NCBI RefSeq assembly: GCF_001435505.1
Contig: NZ_AZDO01000139.1
Span: 92,437-156,436, forward strand
Length of the DNA: 64,000 bases
Source of the DNA: Companilactobacillus futsaii JCM 17355
GTDB lineage: Bacteria > Bacillota > Bacilli > Lactobacillales > Lactobacillaceae
Reading direction: 5' to 3'
Below the pieces are notes generated by a model. That model searched no databases, was not told where the DNA came from, and was given only the letters and a program-made list of their open reading frames with translations. Positions 14,068 through 22,871 of the stretch are shown here, one piece after another. The position numbers and the translations under genes were made by a program. The stretch's first letter is position 1, and each line of letters starts with the position of its first letter.

Positions 14068-14819
14068 TAGTATTCGTCCTGCCAAACTTTGTATTTAATA
14101 GCAAAATCTTTAACTACAGCCATGTAGATTTCCTTTAAGCGTTTATCACCATCAATTACATCCAGCTTATTAGTCTTATCTACTTTGCTTCTTGACATCC
14201 CATTTGCCAGTCGATTTTTCTTCAAATTTGTAAGTCGAATCTTCAAATTAGCTCCGGCACGTCTATCAGTTTCAGCGTAAGCATCACTAGCAACTTCTTT
14301 GTAAGCTCCGTAACCACCTTGAGCTAAAGCAATCTTTCTAATAATTGATTGAGAAGTTTTACGCCAGTCAGTTGTGTTCAATGAAACAATTTCAGCGATA
14401 TTATCAACTTTATGATTAAGTTTCTTATTTTCTAATTCATTAGCTGCCACCGTTTTGAAAATTTGATTGAACATTTTTAGTTCTGGGCTTAGTTCATTAA
14501 CATCGATTTGATTTTGCTTGTATTCCTTTTCAACTTCAATGAAATATTGGCGTGCTTGTTTACCTTTATCGTTTCGTTGAATCATAGAAATTTCCTTCGC
14601 CATATCCAATGTCATTGCATATTCAGTTCTGGGACGACCTCCATTACTTTTCCCCGAAATTGGGGTAAAGTCCTTACCCTCTTCAAAACCATAATTAGTC
14701 ATGTCTTTAAACCATGTCGAAAAGTCTTTTCCTACTTCTAAAAATTCATGTAAATCTCTTCCACTTACTAAAATGTTTCCTTGTTCATCTGTACTTGTTG
14801 GTATTAATTGATTCATCAT
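14067..14819 (-). CDS. Phage antirepressor (AntA + ORF6C domains)
   Basis: A 250-residue protein. Residues about 1-105 match the AntA/AntB domain (SGRDLHEFLEVGKDFSTW, then GFEEGKDFTPI and TLDMAKEISMIQRN). The C-terminal half (about 130-250: DWRKTSQSIIRKIALAQ...AYKEVASDAYAET, then NRLANG) is an ORF6C-like domain. Such proteins oppose the CI repressor and favour lytic growth or induction. It is the second gene of the transcript leaving the lytic promoter, right after the Cro-type gene. Confidence 0.8.
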   Translation of the reverse strand: MMNQLIPTSTDEQGNILVSGRDLHEFLEVGKDFSTWFKDMTNYGFEEGKDFTPISGKSNGGRPRTEYAMTLDMAKEISMIQRNDKGKQARQYFIEVEKEYKQNQIDVNELSPELKMFNQIFKTVAANELENKKLNHKVDNIAEIVSLNTTDWRKTSQSIIRKIALAQGGYGAYKEVASDAYAETDRRAGANLKIRLTNLKKNRLANGMSRSKVDKTNKLDVIDGDKRLKEIYMAVVKDFAIKYKVWQDEY

Positions 14820-15065
14820 TTACTCACCTACTTTTTCTTTTTGTTCCTTTAAAGGAACACTGATTTCAAAAAAATAAGCCATTGGAGTTCCTAATTCATT
14901 ATGTAACTCTCTTGCTTCTGATAATCTAAAGTCTGAGCCTGTTCCATTCAACTTTTTATTAACCACATTTGCTGTTGTACCAAGGATTTTAGCCACTTTA
15001 CCTTGAGAAACCTTATTAGCTACCATCCATCCCTTTAACCCACTATATGCCGGACGTCTATCCAT
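14820..15065 (-). CDS. Cro-type helix-turn-helix regulator
   Basis: The start is placed at MDRRPAYSG (ATG 15065, 9 bases after AAGG). An in-frame ATG lies two codons earlier. About 81 residues contain an XRE-type helix-turn-helix (KVSQGKVAKILGTTANVVNKKLNG). It is the first gene after the strong lytic promoter and faces the CI gene, the standard place of Cro. It probably binds the same inverted repeats (15093-15198), shutting off the lysogenic promoter. Confidence 0.7.
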   Translation of the reverse strand: MDRRPAYSGLKGWMVANKVSQGKVAKILGTTANVVNKKLNGTGSDFRLSEARELHNELGTPMAYFFEISVPLKEQKEKVGE

Positions 15066-15092
15066 AATCATTTTCCTTTCTGTTATCGTTCC

Positions 15093-15198
15093 GTTCCTAT
15101 CAAGGAACAACTACAGTATAGGCAAGAATATTATTTATGTCAACACTTTTTATTCCTTTTTAGGAATAACGATGCTATAATGTTCCTATAGGAGGAAC
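15093..15198. promoter_or_regulatory. Genetic-switch operators and divergent promoters
   Basis: Three inverted repeats of the form RTTCCT-N4/5-AGGAAY lie at 15093-15108, 15152-15167 and 15182-15198. The last overlaps the ribosome site of the CI gene. The leftward lytic promoter is near perfect: TTGACA (15138-15143 on the minus strand), 17 bases, TATACT (15115-15120). The rightward promoter has TATAAT at 15176-15181. Each promoter is flanked or overlapped by an operator, giving a lambda-like switch. The repeats are the likely sites for both CI and Cro. Confidence 0.8.
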
Positions 15199-15204
15199 AT
15201 AACA

Positions 15205-15855
15205 ATGTTTGGTGAAAGACTTAAGAAACTTAGAAAATCAAGGAATTTCAGCCAGGATAAGTTAGCTGATGAATTAAATAAAAAATACGATAAAAAAATT
15301 AGTAAGAGTATGATTTCCAGATGGGAAAATGGAAAAAATGACATTCAAATGGAAATGGTTCATATCATTGCTGATTATTTTAATGTAAATCCAGTAAGAC
15401 TTATCAACCCTGTTATTACTGATAGCGTTGCTACCCTCCCAAGAAATTTAGTAGAAGAAAAAAGCAGCAAAAATATTCAAGTTCCTATATTAGGTGAAAT
15501 AGCATGTGGAGATCCAATAACTGCAGAAGAAAATATAGAAGGATATTTGGAGGAGCCTGAGGACTCGCTCCCAAGTGGTACCGTATTCTATCTAGTTGCT
15601 AAAGGTCATTCAATGGAGCCTACCATCCCTAATGGCTCCAATGTCTTAATTAGAGAGCAACCAGAAGTTGAGGACGATGAAATAGCTGCAGTCCTAGTTA
15701 ATAGTGACACTGAGGCAACTTTGAAAAGAGTAAAACACCAAGGCAATATGATTATGCTAATGCCTGATAATAAAGATTACAGTCCAATTATTATCACTTC
15801 AGATAATCCCGTAAGAATTTTAGGTAAGGCCATTCGCTATACTACTAACCTCTGA
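15205..15855 (+). CDS. CI-type phage repressor with LexA-like autocleavage domain
   Basis: A 216-residue repressor. Residues 1-65 form an XRE helix-turn-helix (NFSQDKLADELN, then ISKSMISRWENGKN). Residues about 92-216 are an S24 peptidase: cleavage site Cys101-Gly102 (in GEIACGDP), catalytic Ser136 (GHSMEP) and Lys174 (TLKRV). It therefore should be inactivated by RecA-stimulated self-cleavage after DNA damage. A GGAGG within the third operator precedes the start, implying autoregulation. Confidence 0.9.
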   Translation: MFGERLKKLRKSRNFSQDKLADELNKKYDKKISKSMISRWENGKNDIQMEMVHIIADYFNVNPVRLINPVITDSVATLPRNLVEEKSSKNIQVPILGEIACGDPITAEENIEGYLEEPEDSLPSGTVFYLVAKGHSMEPTIPNGSNVLIREQPEVEDDEIAAVLVNSDTEATLKRVKHQGNMIMLMPDNKDYSPIIITSDNPVRILGKAIRYTTNL

Positions 15856-15899
15856 TATACTGAACTCATTAAATATATATTTATGGAGGAAATTATATT

Positions 15900-16688
15900 A
15901 TGGATAAAGAAAAGGTAAAAAAGCCACTATATAAAAAATGGTGGTTCTGGGCTGTGCTTGGCGTGTTTATCATTGCCATTATCTACCTAATGATACCTAA
16001 GGAACAGGCGACTTTAAGTATTGATACTAAAAACATCACTCAACAGGCCGATGGAAAGGCAAAATTTAAATTTAGTACTAATAAGGGTAATAAATATAAA
16101 ATCATTAGAATTTCTGATGGTGCCGTTTATGGACCTAAAGTAGCTGAAACTGGTTCTGTAGATATGACTCTTTATAATTCAGGTAAATTTAAAATAATCT
16201 CATATTTTAATAATCAAAAGATTTCTAAAAAGTTTACTATTCATCCTTATGCGGATAAAAAAGTATCTACTAAATCTGAATCCTCAAGCTCTAAACCAAT
16301 GGATTTTGGTAAAGGCGATATGGTTGGCAATAGTGATATGGTTGCTTCAATTACTGTTAATTCAGTACAAAAGGTTGATCCAGATGATGTATCTGTTACC
16401 GATATATCTCATAATTATTCAGGTATGCAACAATATGTAATTGTTAATTATACTGTTAGTTCTGTTAAGGGAGACATTCCACTGGATGATTTTGATGGAT
16501 CAGAACTGTCTGTTGCAGATTTCAACGGAACAATTGGTACTCAATCATCTAACAGAGACAATGGTGTACCTGATACTCTTTCAGAGGGACAAAACGCTGA
16601 TTTAAGAATTGGTGTTGGACTAAAACATTCAGGTAATGAAGTAACAGTTAAATTTAATGACTTGACTTGGAAGGGTCAAATTCAGTAA
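15900..16688 (+). CDS. Membrane-anchored surface protein, candidate lysogenic-conversion gene
   Basis: A 262-residue protein: basic head, one membrane segment (about residues 14-31, WWFWAVLGVFIIAIIYLMI), then an extracytoplasmic part. A Ser/Lys-rich linker (about 118-137) separates two beta-rich domains. The second (about 145-262, with QQYVIVNYTVSS and LSEGQNADLRIGVGL) resembles the DUF4352/DUF5067 group of secreted beta-sandwich proteins. Lying between cI and int on the lysogenic strand, it is probably expressed in the lysogen. Superinfection exclusion is a possible role for such genes, but this is not shown. Confidence 0.65.
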   Translation: MDKEKVKKPLYKKWWFWAVLGVFIIAIIYLMIPKEQATLSIDTKNITQQADGKAKFKFSTNKGNKYKIIRISDGAVYGPKVAETGSVDMTLYNSGKFKIISYFNNQKISKKFTIHPYADKKVSTKSESSSSKPMDFGKGDMVGNSDMVASITVNSVQKVDPDDVSVTDISHNYSGMQQYVIVNYTVSSVKGDIPLDDFDGSELSVADFNGTIGTQSSNRDNGVPDTLSEGQNADLRIGVGLKHSGNEVTVKFNDLTWKGQIQ

Positions 16689-16759
16689 TTAATCACAAAA
16701 ATAAATCTAAGTCTCAAGTAGGCTTATTTATTTTTCAAAAATTTAAGGAGATTAAAAAC

Positions 16760-17068
16760 GTGATTCCTAATTTAACAAATGAAAAATTAGAAGAAAGATT
16801 AAATTTAATAGTTCAAGATGCCGAAAATCTTGGAAAGAGAGAAGAAAAATCAATCTTTAATCTAAATGGTGGTCAAATCTACCATTGGTCCATGCCTACT
16901 AAACTTTCAGGACACGATGCTAGAATTATTGGAAGTAGATTTAAAAAAATGGTTAAAGAAGGAAAAGTTAATCACGTGTTATTACTATCTTCGAAACCAT
17001 CAAATAATCCAAATATTGACGGTAAATGGATGCTTGGAAGTAAAGATGCTGAATATAAAACATATTAA
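16760..17068 (+). CDS. Phage protein between repressor and integrase, GTG start
   Basis: The start is taken at GTG 16760, nine bases after AAGGAG. The open frame extends upstream into the preceding gene without support. About 102 residues, with a helical first half and a second half containing HDARIIGSRFKKMV...NHVLLLSS. It shares the lysogenic strand with cI. I do not recognise a family; an accessory (moron) role is inferred from location. Confidence 0.5.
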   Translation: MIPNLTNEKLEERLNLIVQDAENLGKREEKSIFNLNGGQIYHWSMPTKLSGHDARIIGSRFKKMVKEGKVNHVLLLSSKPSNNPNIDGKWMLGSKDAEYKTY

Positions 17069-17145
17069 ACACAATCAATTTTAGGAGGTGATGCCTGTTT
17101 ACTCTCATAATTTGCGCTCCCACGCTTGAAATGAGGAGTAATAAT

Positions 17146-18321
17146 ATGGCAACAATAACAAAATATACATTAAAAAATGGCAAATCAATGTGGAGATGTA
17201 TTTATCCTAGTAGCATTGATCCATTAACAAATAAAGTAAAAAGAACTACAAAACGCGGCTTTAAAACTAAAGCGGAATGTCAAAAATTTCTAAATGCAAA
17301 ATTATCTGAAATTGATAACCATGGATATTCTAACGACTCTGATCTTACTTATAAAAGAGTATATGAATATTTTCTTGAGTCCTATAAAAATACAGTCAAA
17401 GAGAGTACGTTAAATCGTGTTGAGGGGCTTTTTAAGCACCACATCTTGCCTTCACTAGGAAGTTTCAAGATAAAAAAAATAACCACTCCTATGTGTCAGG
17501 AAGTGGTTAATAAGTGGTCTAATGAACTATCATCATTCAAAATGGTTAAATACTATGCGAATCTTGTATTTAAAGAAGCCATTAGATTAAAGATTATCTA
17601 TGATAACCCTATGAGCTTAATTGTAATGCCAAAGAAAAAACAACAAGTGGTTAATAAACCAGCTAATTTTTGGACTAAGGAAGAAACAGCTATGTTCTTT
17701 GACCAACTATATAAAACTTATTCCGACCATAATCAAAAAGCCATAGCAATGTTCAGACTTTTATTTTTTTCCGGAATGAGAAAAGGTGAACTCTTAGCAT
17801 TGCAGATCAACGATATTGATTTTGATAACGAGACATTGACCATCAATAAAACTGTAAGTCGTAGAATAGATAATAAGCCAATTATTTCCACACCTAAAAC
17901 TAAAACATCTGTTAGAACTATCGGTCTTGATAGTCAAACTTGTTCAGTTTTAAAAAAGTGGCTTAAAGAATTGAGAAAAGAAATGTTTGTCCTTGGTTAT
18001 AATATTGATAGCTCAAACGATCAATTATTGTTCCCTAACACACACAACGAACTATTGAGCTTAACTAAAATCAATAAATGGTTACAGGTCATAATAAATA
18101 CATACAATAAAAATCATGACGAAAAGTTAAAACGTATTAACATTCACGGAATCAGACATACAGCATGTTCCCTCATGCTTGAATCTGGTTCAAGTATCAA
18201 AGCTGTTCAACTTCAACTTGGACACTCCGATACATCCCAAATCATGAAAGTTTATTGGCACATATCTAATAAAACACAAATGAATACTGTTAACAACCTC
18301 GCAAAGTTTGTGAATTTTTAA
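17146..18321 (+). CDS. int: Phage tyrosine integrase
   Basis: The start is at MATITKYTL, after GAGGAGTAATAAT. The 391-residue enzyme has an N-terminal AP2-like arm-binding domain (to about 60), a SAM-like core-binding domain (about 65-165) and the catalytic domain. Catalytic residues, counted from this Met, are Arg212 (SGMRKGEL), His334 and Arg337 (IHGIRHT), His360 (LGHSD) and Tyr370 (VYWHIS). It catalyses integration and, with an excisionase, excision. It marks the right end of the prophage; attR should lie just downstream. Confidence 0.93.
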   Translation: MATITKYTLKNGKSMWRCIYPSSIDPLTNKVKRTTKRGFKTKAECQKFLNAKLSEIDNHGYSNDSDLTYKRVYEYFLESYKNTVKESTLNRVEGLFKHHILPSLGSFKIKKITTPMCQEVVNKWSNELSSFKMVKYYANLVFKEAIRLKIIYDNPMSLIVMPKKKQQVVNKPANFWTKEETAMFFDQLYKTYSDHNQKAIAMFRLLFFSGMRKGELLALQINDIDFDNETLTINKTVSRRIDNKPIISTPKTKTSVRTIGLDSQTCSVLKKWLKELRKEMFVLGYNIDSSNDQLLFPNTHNELLSLTKINKWLQVIINTYNKNHDEKLKRINIHGIRHTACSLMLESGSSIKAVQLQLGHSDTSQIMKVYWHISNKTQMNTVNNLAKFVNF

Positions 18322-18471
18322 AGTGTGTCACGGGTGTGTCACGGATATATTTTAACAGGCTGTAGCCCTTGTACCTATTGCTATTAAGGCATTTTGACCA
18401 TTGAGGGTATCTTTCTCGTAGTTCGCTTATAATCAACGTTTGAGCTGTTGGCCATTTTGGCTGATAGCTTT
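18322..18471. other. Prophage-host junction region with tandem repeat (attR expected here)
   Basis: An exact tandem copy of an 11-bp unit, GTGTGTCACGG, lies at 18323-18333 and 18334-18344, directly after the integrase stop. It could be arm-type integrase sites. A weak hairpin with T run (about 18440-18475) serves the convergent genes. The att core cannot be defined without the left junction, which is outside the window. Confidence 0.4.
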
Positions 18472-19029
18472 TTATTTTGCCGTTAAACTAGTGATTCCAT
18501 TAAAAAAAAGTTTTTCAAAAAAAGTGTGTAACTCTTGCACCGTCATTTCTGGATGCTTGACCCAATAAGTAACCAGTCCTACCAATGCAGACAAAACGTA
18601 TTGTAATAACAACTCTTTTTGCCGTTGATCTAAATCATTAAATTTACCAGAATTTTCAATCACTCTAAAACCTTTTTGTACCAAATAAGTAATAAAACGT
18701 TCATGAAAACGAGGATCACCACCTTCACCTAACAAAAGAGTTATCACTTTTTTATTTTCATACACCGAATTAAGAATTTGCAAAATCCTATCATCTCCAG
18801 CAAATTCATGTGTATCAACATGATAAACATCCTTTTTAGTAGTACCAATTTGAACAAAAATATCATCTTCAATTGCTTGTAAAATTTGGTATTTATCGCT
18901 GTATTTTTCAAAAATAGTCTTGTGAGCAATTTGACACTTATCAGCTATCTCAAAAATAGTAATTTCTTCAATTGGTTTACGTTCTAATAATTCTACGAAG
19001 GCCGTTTGAATTTTTAAATCTTGATTCAT
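18472..19029 (-). CDS. TetR-family transcriptional regulator
   Basis: A 185-residue protein with an N-terminal TetR helix-turn-helix (residues about 8-52: IQTAFVELLERKPIEEITIFEIADKC, then HKTIFEKYSDKYQIL). The all-helical C-terminal domain resembles the TetR_C group of the DhaS type, whose members often control nearby efflux or stress genes. No partner gene lies close by, so its target is unknown. It is the first host gene beyond the prophage and converges on the integrase. Confidence 0.75.
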   Translation of the reverse strand: MNQDLKIQTAFVELLERKPIEEITIFEIADKCQIAHKTIFEKYSDKYQILQAIEDDIFVQIGTTKKDVYHVDTHEFAGDDRILQILNSVYENKKVITLLLGEGGDPRFHERFITYLVQKGFRVIENSGKFNDLDQRQKELLLQYVLSALVGLVTYWVKHPEMTVQELHTFFEKLFFNGITSLTAK

Positions 19030-19156
19030 AAAAACTCCTCCAGATCGGTCTTAATTTAATTTCTTCATTGTCCGATATTTTTGAGAGCGATTCAACTTCA
19101 AGTTTGAATTAAAAAATAGCAAAAGTTTTTATAAAACACAATCAATTTCAATATAA

Positions 19157-19204
19157 AAAGTTAGGTCACCTATTATAGTAAAAATAGATGACCTAACTTT
19201 TTTT
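19157..19204. terminator. Hairpin terminator, probably bidirectional
   Basis: AAGTTAGGTCA pairs with TGACCTAACTT across a 21-base AT-rich loop and is followed by a T run on the plus strand, with an A run on the other side. It separates the small gene at 19231-19353 from tetR. Confidence 0.7.
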
Positions 19205-19230
19205 GATTAATTTATGAATCGTCCCCATTT

Positions 19231-19353
19231 TTAAACGGTCTTAAGCTTACTTACAGCTTCTTCAATTGTTTTACCGTCTGCAGAAACATGTTTATCTTTA
19301 TCTTCAACAGTAAACAATTGAGATTTAATATTTAACATTACACGATATTTCAT
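19231..19353 (-). CDS. Small protein, 40 residues
   Basis: Starts MKYRVMLNIKSQLFTVED after GGAGGTAGACAA. The pattern is beta-beta followed by a short helix (TIEEAVSKLK), like small conserved lactobacillar proteins with no assigned function. It lies between a terminator and its own probable promoter region. Confidence 0.5.
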   Translation of the reverse strand: MKYRVMLNIKSQLFTVEDKDKHVSADGKTIEEAVSKLKTV

Positions 19354-19530
19354 TTGTCTACCTCCATCATTTATTCTTATATTGCTCAACGGATAATAAA
19401 TGAAATTATATTCTTTATTTATTAAAATGCAAGCCCTTTCTTTTTAATAAAGCTTGAATTTTTGATTTTTGGTGGCATAATTTAAACATTCTCGATATAA
19501 TGAAGTCAGATAATAAGGAGAAGATGCAAA

Positions 19531-19686
19531 ATGAAGAATATGTCCAAAAAAGAATATCCGTCGTGGTACCCTCATAGAAGAGGGCATGACACAGTAGAGT
19601 TTAAGAAACCAGATAAATGGTACGAATGGTCGGCCATTCTGGATGTTATCTTTTTTGCGATTTTTTTAATTATCATAACTCGTTAA
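19531..19686 (+). CDS. Small membrane protein, 51 residues
   Basis: Starts MKNMSKKEYPSWYPHRRGHD after AAGGAGAAG. A charged cytoplasmic part is followed by one hydrophobic segment (about 34-50) ending at Arg51. A strong terminator follows immediately. Function unknown. Confidence 0.5.
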   Translation: MKNMSKKEYPSWYPHRRGHDTVEFKKPDKWYEWSAILDVIFFAIFLIIITR

Positions 19687-19690
19687 AATT

Positions 19691-19731
19691 AAAGAACTTT
19701 GAGTGATCAATCACTCAAAGTTCTTTTTGTT
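19691..19731 (+). terminator. Rho-independent terminator
   Basis: AAGAACTTTGAGTGA pairs with TCACTCAAAGTTCTT around a 2-4 base loop, followed by a T run. It ends the 51-residue gene. Confidence 0.85.
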
Positions 19732-19849
19732 TTTAATCACTTATTTTTGTTCTTACTTAACAGTATTTTTGAAAGTTCTTCATTAATTATTACAGCCTGC
19801 TTTGTAAGGCTTTTCTTTTGCTATAATAAAAGTTAAGGGAGGCGGTATC

Positions 19850-20131
19850 ATGGCTATAAAGATAAATTTGGTAGAAGGCACTAGTATCGAAATTACCGAA
19901 GATACTTACATTATCGCATGGAAATATCAATCATCATTAATGGCAAGTAACGATGATCATTATTATTTGGATTGCATTTTTAAAGGAAATTTTGAAGACG
20001 GGAAAGTTTCCGAGCAAGATGAGGAAAATAAACTTGAAGGTTTGATCAGTGCAGCTGATTGGATCACGATTGGTAAGGATAATAAAAATTCTTTGAAAAC
20101 AACCGCTGTTTTAAGTATTACTAGAAACTAA
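19850..20131 (+). CDS. Hypothetical protein, 93 residues
   Basis: An acidic beta-rich protein preceded by GGGAGGCGGTATC and followed by a terminator, so it is a single-gene unit. Notable stretches are DDHYYLDCIFKGNF and AADWITIGKD. I do not recognise a family. Confidence 0.6.
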   Translation: MAIKINLVEGTSIEITEDTYIIAWKYQSSLMASNDDHYYLDCIFKGNFEDGKVSEQDEENKLEGLISAADWITIGKDNKNSLKTTAVLSITRN

Positions 20132-20132
20132 A

Positions 20133-20167
20133 AAAGACCTCAGCCAAATTAATGGTTGAGGTCTTTA
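20133..20167 (+). terminator. Rho-independent terminator
   Basis: AAAGACCTCAGCCA pairs with TGGTTGAGGTCTTT, ending the 93-residue gene. Confidence 0.75.
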
Positions 20168-20315
20168 TGCTCTCTGGGGGGAAAGCAGTAATCAGAATTT
20201 TGATTACGCCAAATCTTAACATTAAATTTTGGTAAATACCAGTGATAAGCCCAGATAAAAATATTTAGTTAAACGTTGCATTAATAAGCTTTTGAAACCA
20301 TTTTCAAATGACCGC

Positions 20316-20351
20316 AGCAAAAAAGCTTGACCAAAAGATCAAGCTTCATTT
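20316..20351 (-). terminator. glnA terminator
   Basis: On the minus strand AAGCTTGATC pairs with GACCAAGCTT, followed by TTTTTT. It lies directly after the glnA stop codon. Confidence 0.8.
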
Positions 20352-20353
20352 TT

Positions 20354-21682
20354 TTAATATTGTGACATGTAAGTATCTCTTTCCCATTGAGAAACAGTTT
20401 GTTGATATCTTGCCCATTCAGCATTCTTGGCGGCGAAGAAACTATTAGTTAGTCCCTTACCGAGTGATTGTTGAACGTATTCGTCTTTGCGAAGTGCTTT
20501 TAAGGAGTTGTGCAAAGTTGATGGCAAGTCAACAATATTTTCTTCACGACGTTTTTCTTCAGACATTTCATAAATATTATCTTTAACTTCTGGCATCAAT
20601 TCATAGTCACTAGCAATTCCATCCAAACCAGCATCAAGTATAGCAGCAATAGCCAAGTATGGATTAGTTGTAGGATCCACACTTCTCATTTCGATACGTT
20701 TTGATTTACCTTTGGCGGCTGGTACTCGAATCAATGGTGAACGATTTTTACTTGACCAGGCGATGTAAGTTGGTGCTTCATAGCCGGGAACTAAACGTTT
20801 GTATGAGTTAACAGTTGGATTATTAATAGCTGTCAGTGCCCGTGCGTGTTTCAATAAACCACTCATAAATTTCTTAGCGGTTGGTGAAAGCATATCATTA
20901 GCATCGTCAAAAATATTATCATCACCATTAAATAGTGACATATTGATATGCATACCTGAACCATTAATACCTTGAACAGGTTTTGGCATGAAGGTTGCGT
21001 ACAAACCATGTTCTTTAGCAATCGTTTTAACTACCAATTTGAAAGTTTCAATGCTGTCGGCAGCAGAAATGGCATCTTGATACTTGAAGTCGATTTCTTG
21101 TTGGCCCGGTGCAACTTCGTGGTGACTAGCTTCAACTTCAAAGCCCATCTTTTCTAATCCTAAAACAATATCTTTACGAACATTCACACCTAAATCAACT
21201 GGTGAGAAATCAAAATAACTACCATCATCATTTAGATGTAAAGTCGGATTACTATGTTCATCTGTATTGAATAAGAAGAATTCTGGTTCTGGTCCAATAT
21301 TGAAATGAGTATAACCCATATCGTGCATCTTCTTGATGATACGTTTCAAATTAACCCGTGGATCCCCTTCAAAAGGTGTTCCATCAGTCTTGTAAATATC
21401 ACAAATCAAACGAGCTACTTTTCCATGTTCTTCTCCCCATGGGAAAATCAACCAAGTTGACAAATCGGGATGCAAAAGCATGTCACTTTCTTCAATACGA
21501 GTAAAACCATCGATTGATGAACCATCGAAAGTAATCTTGTTTGCCAAAACTTTATCCAATTGTGATACTGGAACTTCAACGTTCTTGATGATTCCGTTGA
21601 TATCTGTAAACATTAAACAAATAAATTCAACGTTTTCATCTTTTACCATTTTTGTAATGTCTTCCGCAGTATACTGTTGCAC
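20354..21682 (-). CDS. glnA: Glutamine synthetase, type I
   Basis: The 442-residue enzyme joins ammonia to glutamate using ATP, as a cytoplasmic dodecamer. The length is that of the Gram-positive GSI-alpha form. Visible signatures are FDGSSIDGF near the N-terminus, [26 protein letters not shown] (metal and glutamate site), the ATP-site segment [13 protein letters not shown], and [10 protein letters not shown]. The start is GTG at 21682, nine bases after AGGAG. No glnR lies beside it, unlike in Bacillus. It is a single-gene unit closed by a terminator. Confidence 0.95.
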   Translation of the reverse strand: MQQYTAEDITKMVKDENVEFICLMFTDINGIIKNVEVPVSQLDKVLANKITFDGSSIDGFTRIEESDMLLHPDLSTWLIFPWGEEHGKVARLICDIYKTDGTPFEGDPRVNLKRIIKKMHDMGYTHFNIGPEPEFFLFNTDEHSNPTLHLNDDGSYFDFSPVDLGVNVRKDIVLGLEKMGFEVEASHHEVAPGQQEIDFKYQDAISAADSIETFKLVVKTIAKEHGLYATFMPKPVQGINGSGMHINMSLFNGDDNIFDDANDMLSPTAKKFMSGLLKHARALTAINNPTVNSYKRLVPGYEAPTYIAWSSKNRSPLIRVPAAKGKSKRIEMRSVDPTTNPYLAIAAILDAGLDGIASDYELMPEVKDNIYEMSEEKRREENIVDLPSTLHNSLKALRKDEYVQQSLGKGLTNSFFAAKNAEWARYQQTVSQWERDTYMSQY

Positions 21683-21929
21683 TTTTAACCACTCCTATTG
21701 TATATACCGATTTTTTGAAGGTCGCTAATAAACGCCATCATCATAGCATTTCATTAACAATATGATGATATTACCAATTACGTTTATTAGTGTCAAATAT
21801 TTTCATTTAAATTTTCAATAAATTCCAATATTAAATAACAAAATAATCATATACGAAAATTCTATCACAATAAATAACTTTATTAACAGAATTCGATTGA
21901 CTTCTTTCGATTTTCCAGTTAAATTATAG
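21683..21929. other. Divergent glnA/guaC intergenic region
   Basis: This very AT-rich stretch between divergent genes must hold both promoters. I could not find a GlnR box matching TGTNA-N7-TNACA. The guaC-proximal end carries the PurBox-like pair listed separately. Nothing else is supported. Confidence 0.4.
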
Positions 21930-21972
21930 ATACGAACGAAATGAAATATAAAAATAATAATTGTTCGTTATT
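21928..21972 (+). promoter_or_regulatory. Inverted PurBox-like pair upstream of guaC
   Basis: ACGAACGAAAT at 21932-21942 and, on the opposite strand, AACGAACAATT (from GTTCGT at 21963-21968) form an inverted pair of CGAAC cores with A/T flanks. They lie 20-60 bases before the guaC start. PurR of low-GC Gram-positives binds paired PurBoxes with a CGAAC core and A/T flanks, and guaC belongs to its regulon in Bacillus. Spacing here is slightly longer than usual. Confidence 0.5.
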
Positions 21973-21989
21973 AATGGAGTGGATAATAA

Positions 21990-22871
21990 ATGCAAGTTTT
22001 TGATTATGAAGATATTCAACTAATTCCGAATAAATGTATCGTCGACAGCCGTTCTGAATGCGATACCACTATTAAATTTGGCCCAAAAACATTTAAAATT
22101 CCGGTAGTCCCTGCTAATATGCAAACGATCATTGATGAAAAACTAGCTGAAAAATTGGCTGCAAATGGTTATTTCTATGTTATGCATCGTTTTGAACCTG
22201 AAACTAGAATAGACTTTATCAAAACGATGAATCAAAAGGATTTATTTACTTCTATCAGTGTTGGTATCAAAAAAGATGAATATACATTCATCGATCAAGT
22301 AATTGCTGAACACTTAAAACCTGATTACATTACGATTGATGTTGCTCATGGACACAGTGATCGTGTGATCGATATGATCAAATACATCAAAAACAAATTA
22401 CCTGAAACTTTTCTTATCGCTGGTAACGTTGGTACTCCAGAAGCTGTTCGAGAATTGGAAAATGCTGGTGCCGATGCTACCAAAGTTGGTATTGGACCTG
22501 GTAAAGTCTGCATCACTAAATTAAAAACTGGCTTTGGTACTGGTGGTTGGCAATTAGCTGCTTTGAGACTTTGTGCCAAGGCTGCAAGTAAACCTATCAT
22601 CGCTGACGGTGGCGTTAGAAACGATGGTGACATTGCCAAATCAGTTCGTTTCGGTGCTGATATGGTTATGATTGGTTCCCTACTCGCCGGTCACAAAGAA
22701 TCACCTGGTAAAATCATTGAAAAAGATGGTCAAAAATACAAAGCTTACTTCAGTTCTGCATCTCAATACCAAAAAGGTGAATACAAAAACGTTGAAGGTA
22801 AAAGAATGCTAGTACCTTACAAAGGTGAGATTATGGATACCTTAACTGAAATGAAACAAGACTTACAATAA
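21990..22871 (+). CDS. guaC: GMP reductase, cut short by an in-frame stop
   Basis: GuaC reduces GMP to IMP with NADPH and loss of ammonia (purine salvage). The 293 residues cover the IMPDH/GMPR barrel: VPANMQTI, the Cys-loop [17 protein letters not shown], and [28 protein letters not shown]. Gram-positive GuaC is usually about 325 residues. Here TAA at 22869-22871 follows MKQDLQ, and the same frame continues for 31 codons with the expected C-terminus ([10 protein letters not shown]...KNSIYNGD). A single base change (TCA to TAA, for Ser) would explain it. The shortened enzyme may be inactive or impaired. Confidence 0.88.
   Translation: MQVFDYEDIQLIPNKCIVDSRSECDTTIKFGPKTFKIPVVPANMQTIIDEKLAEKLAANGYFYVMHRFEPETRIDFIKTMNQKDLFTSISVGIKKDEYTFIDQVIAEHLKPDYITIDVAHGHSDRVIDMIKYIKNKLPETFLIAGNVGTPEAVRELENAGADATKVGIGPGKVCITKLKTGFGTGGWQLAALRLCAKAASKPIIADGGVRNDGDIAKSVRFGADMVMIGSLLAGHKESPGKIIEKDGQKYKAYFSSASQYQKGEYKNVEGKRMLVPYKGEIMDTLTEMKQDLQ

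Noticed and set aside
13632..17124. 12-bp sequence GCTCCCACGCTT present at 13632-13643 and 17113-17124, able to pair with the leader of the 41-codon membrane gene
   Set aside because: A 12-bp match within an 18-kb phage is not surprising, it does not extend, and there is no evidence for an RNA from the second copy. It is noted only as a possible antisense interaction.
17087..17128. 12-codon frame (MPVYSHNLRSHA) after a strong AGGAGG just before int
   Set aside because: The ribosome site is good and a leader peptide is possible. The product is too short to judge and has no conserved feature I know, so it was not listed as a gene.
21683..21989. GlnR operator before glnA
   Set aside because: Several TGT/ACA fragments occur in this AT-rich stretch, but none fits the TGTNA-N7-TNACA pattern.
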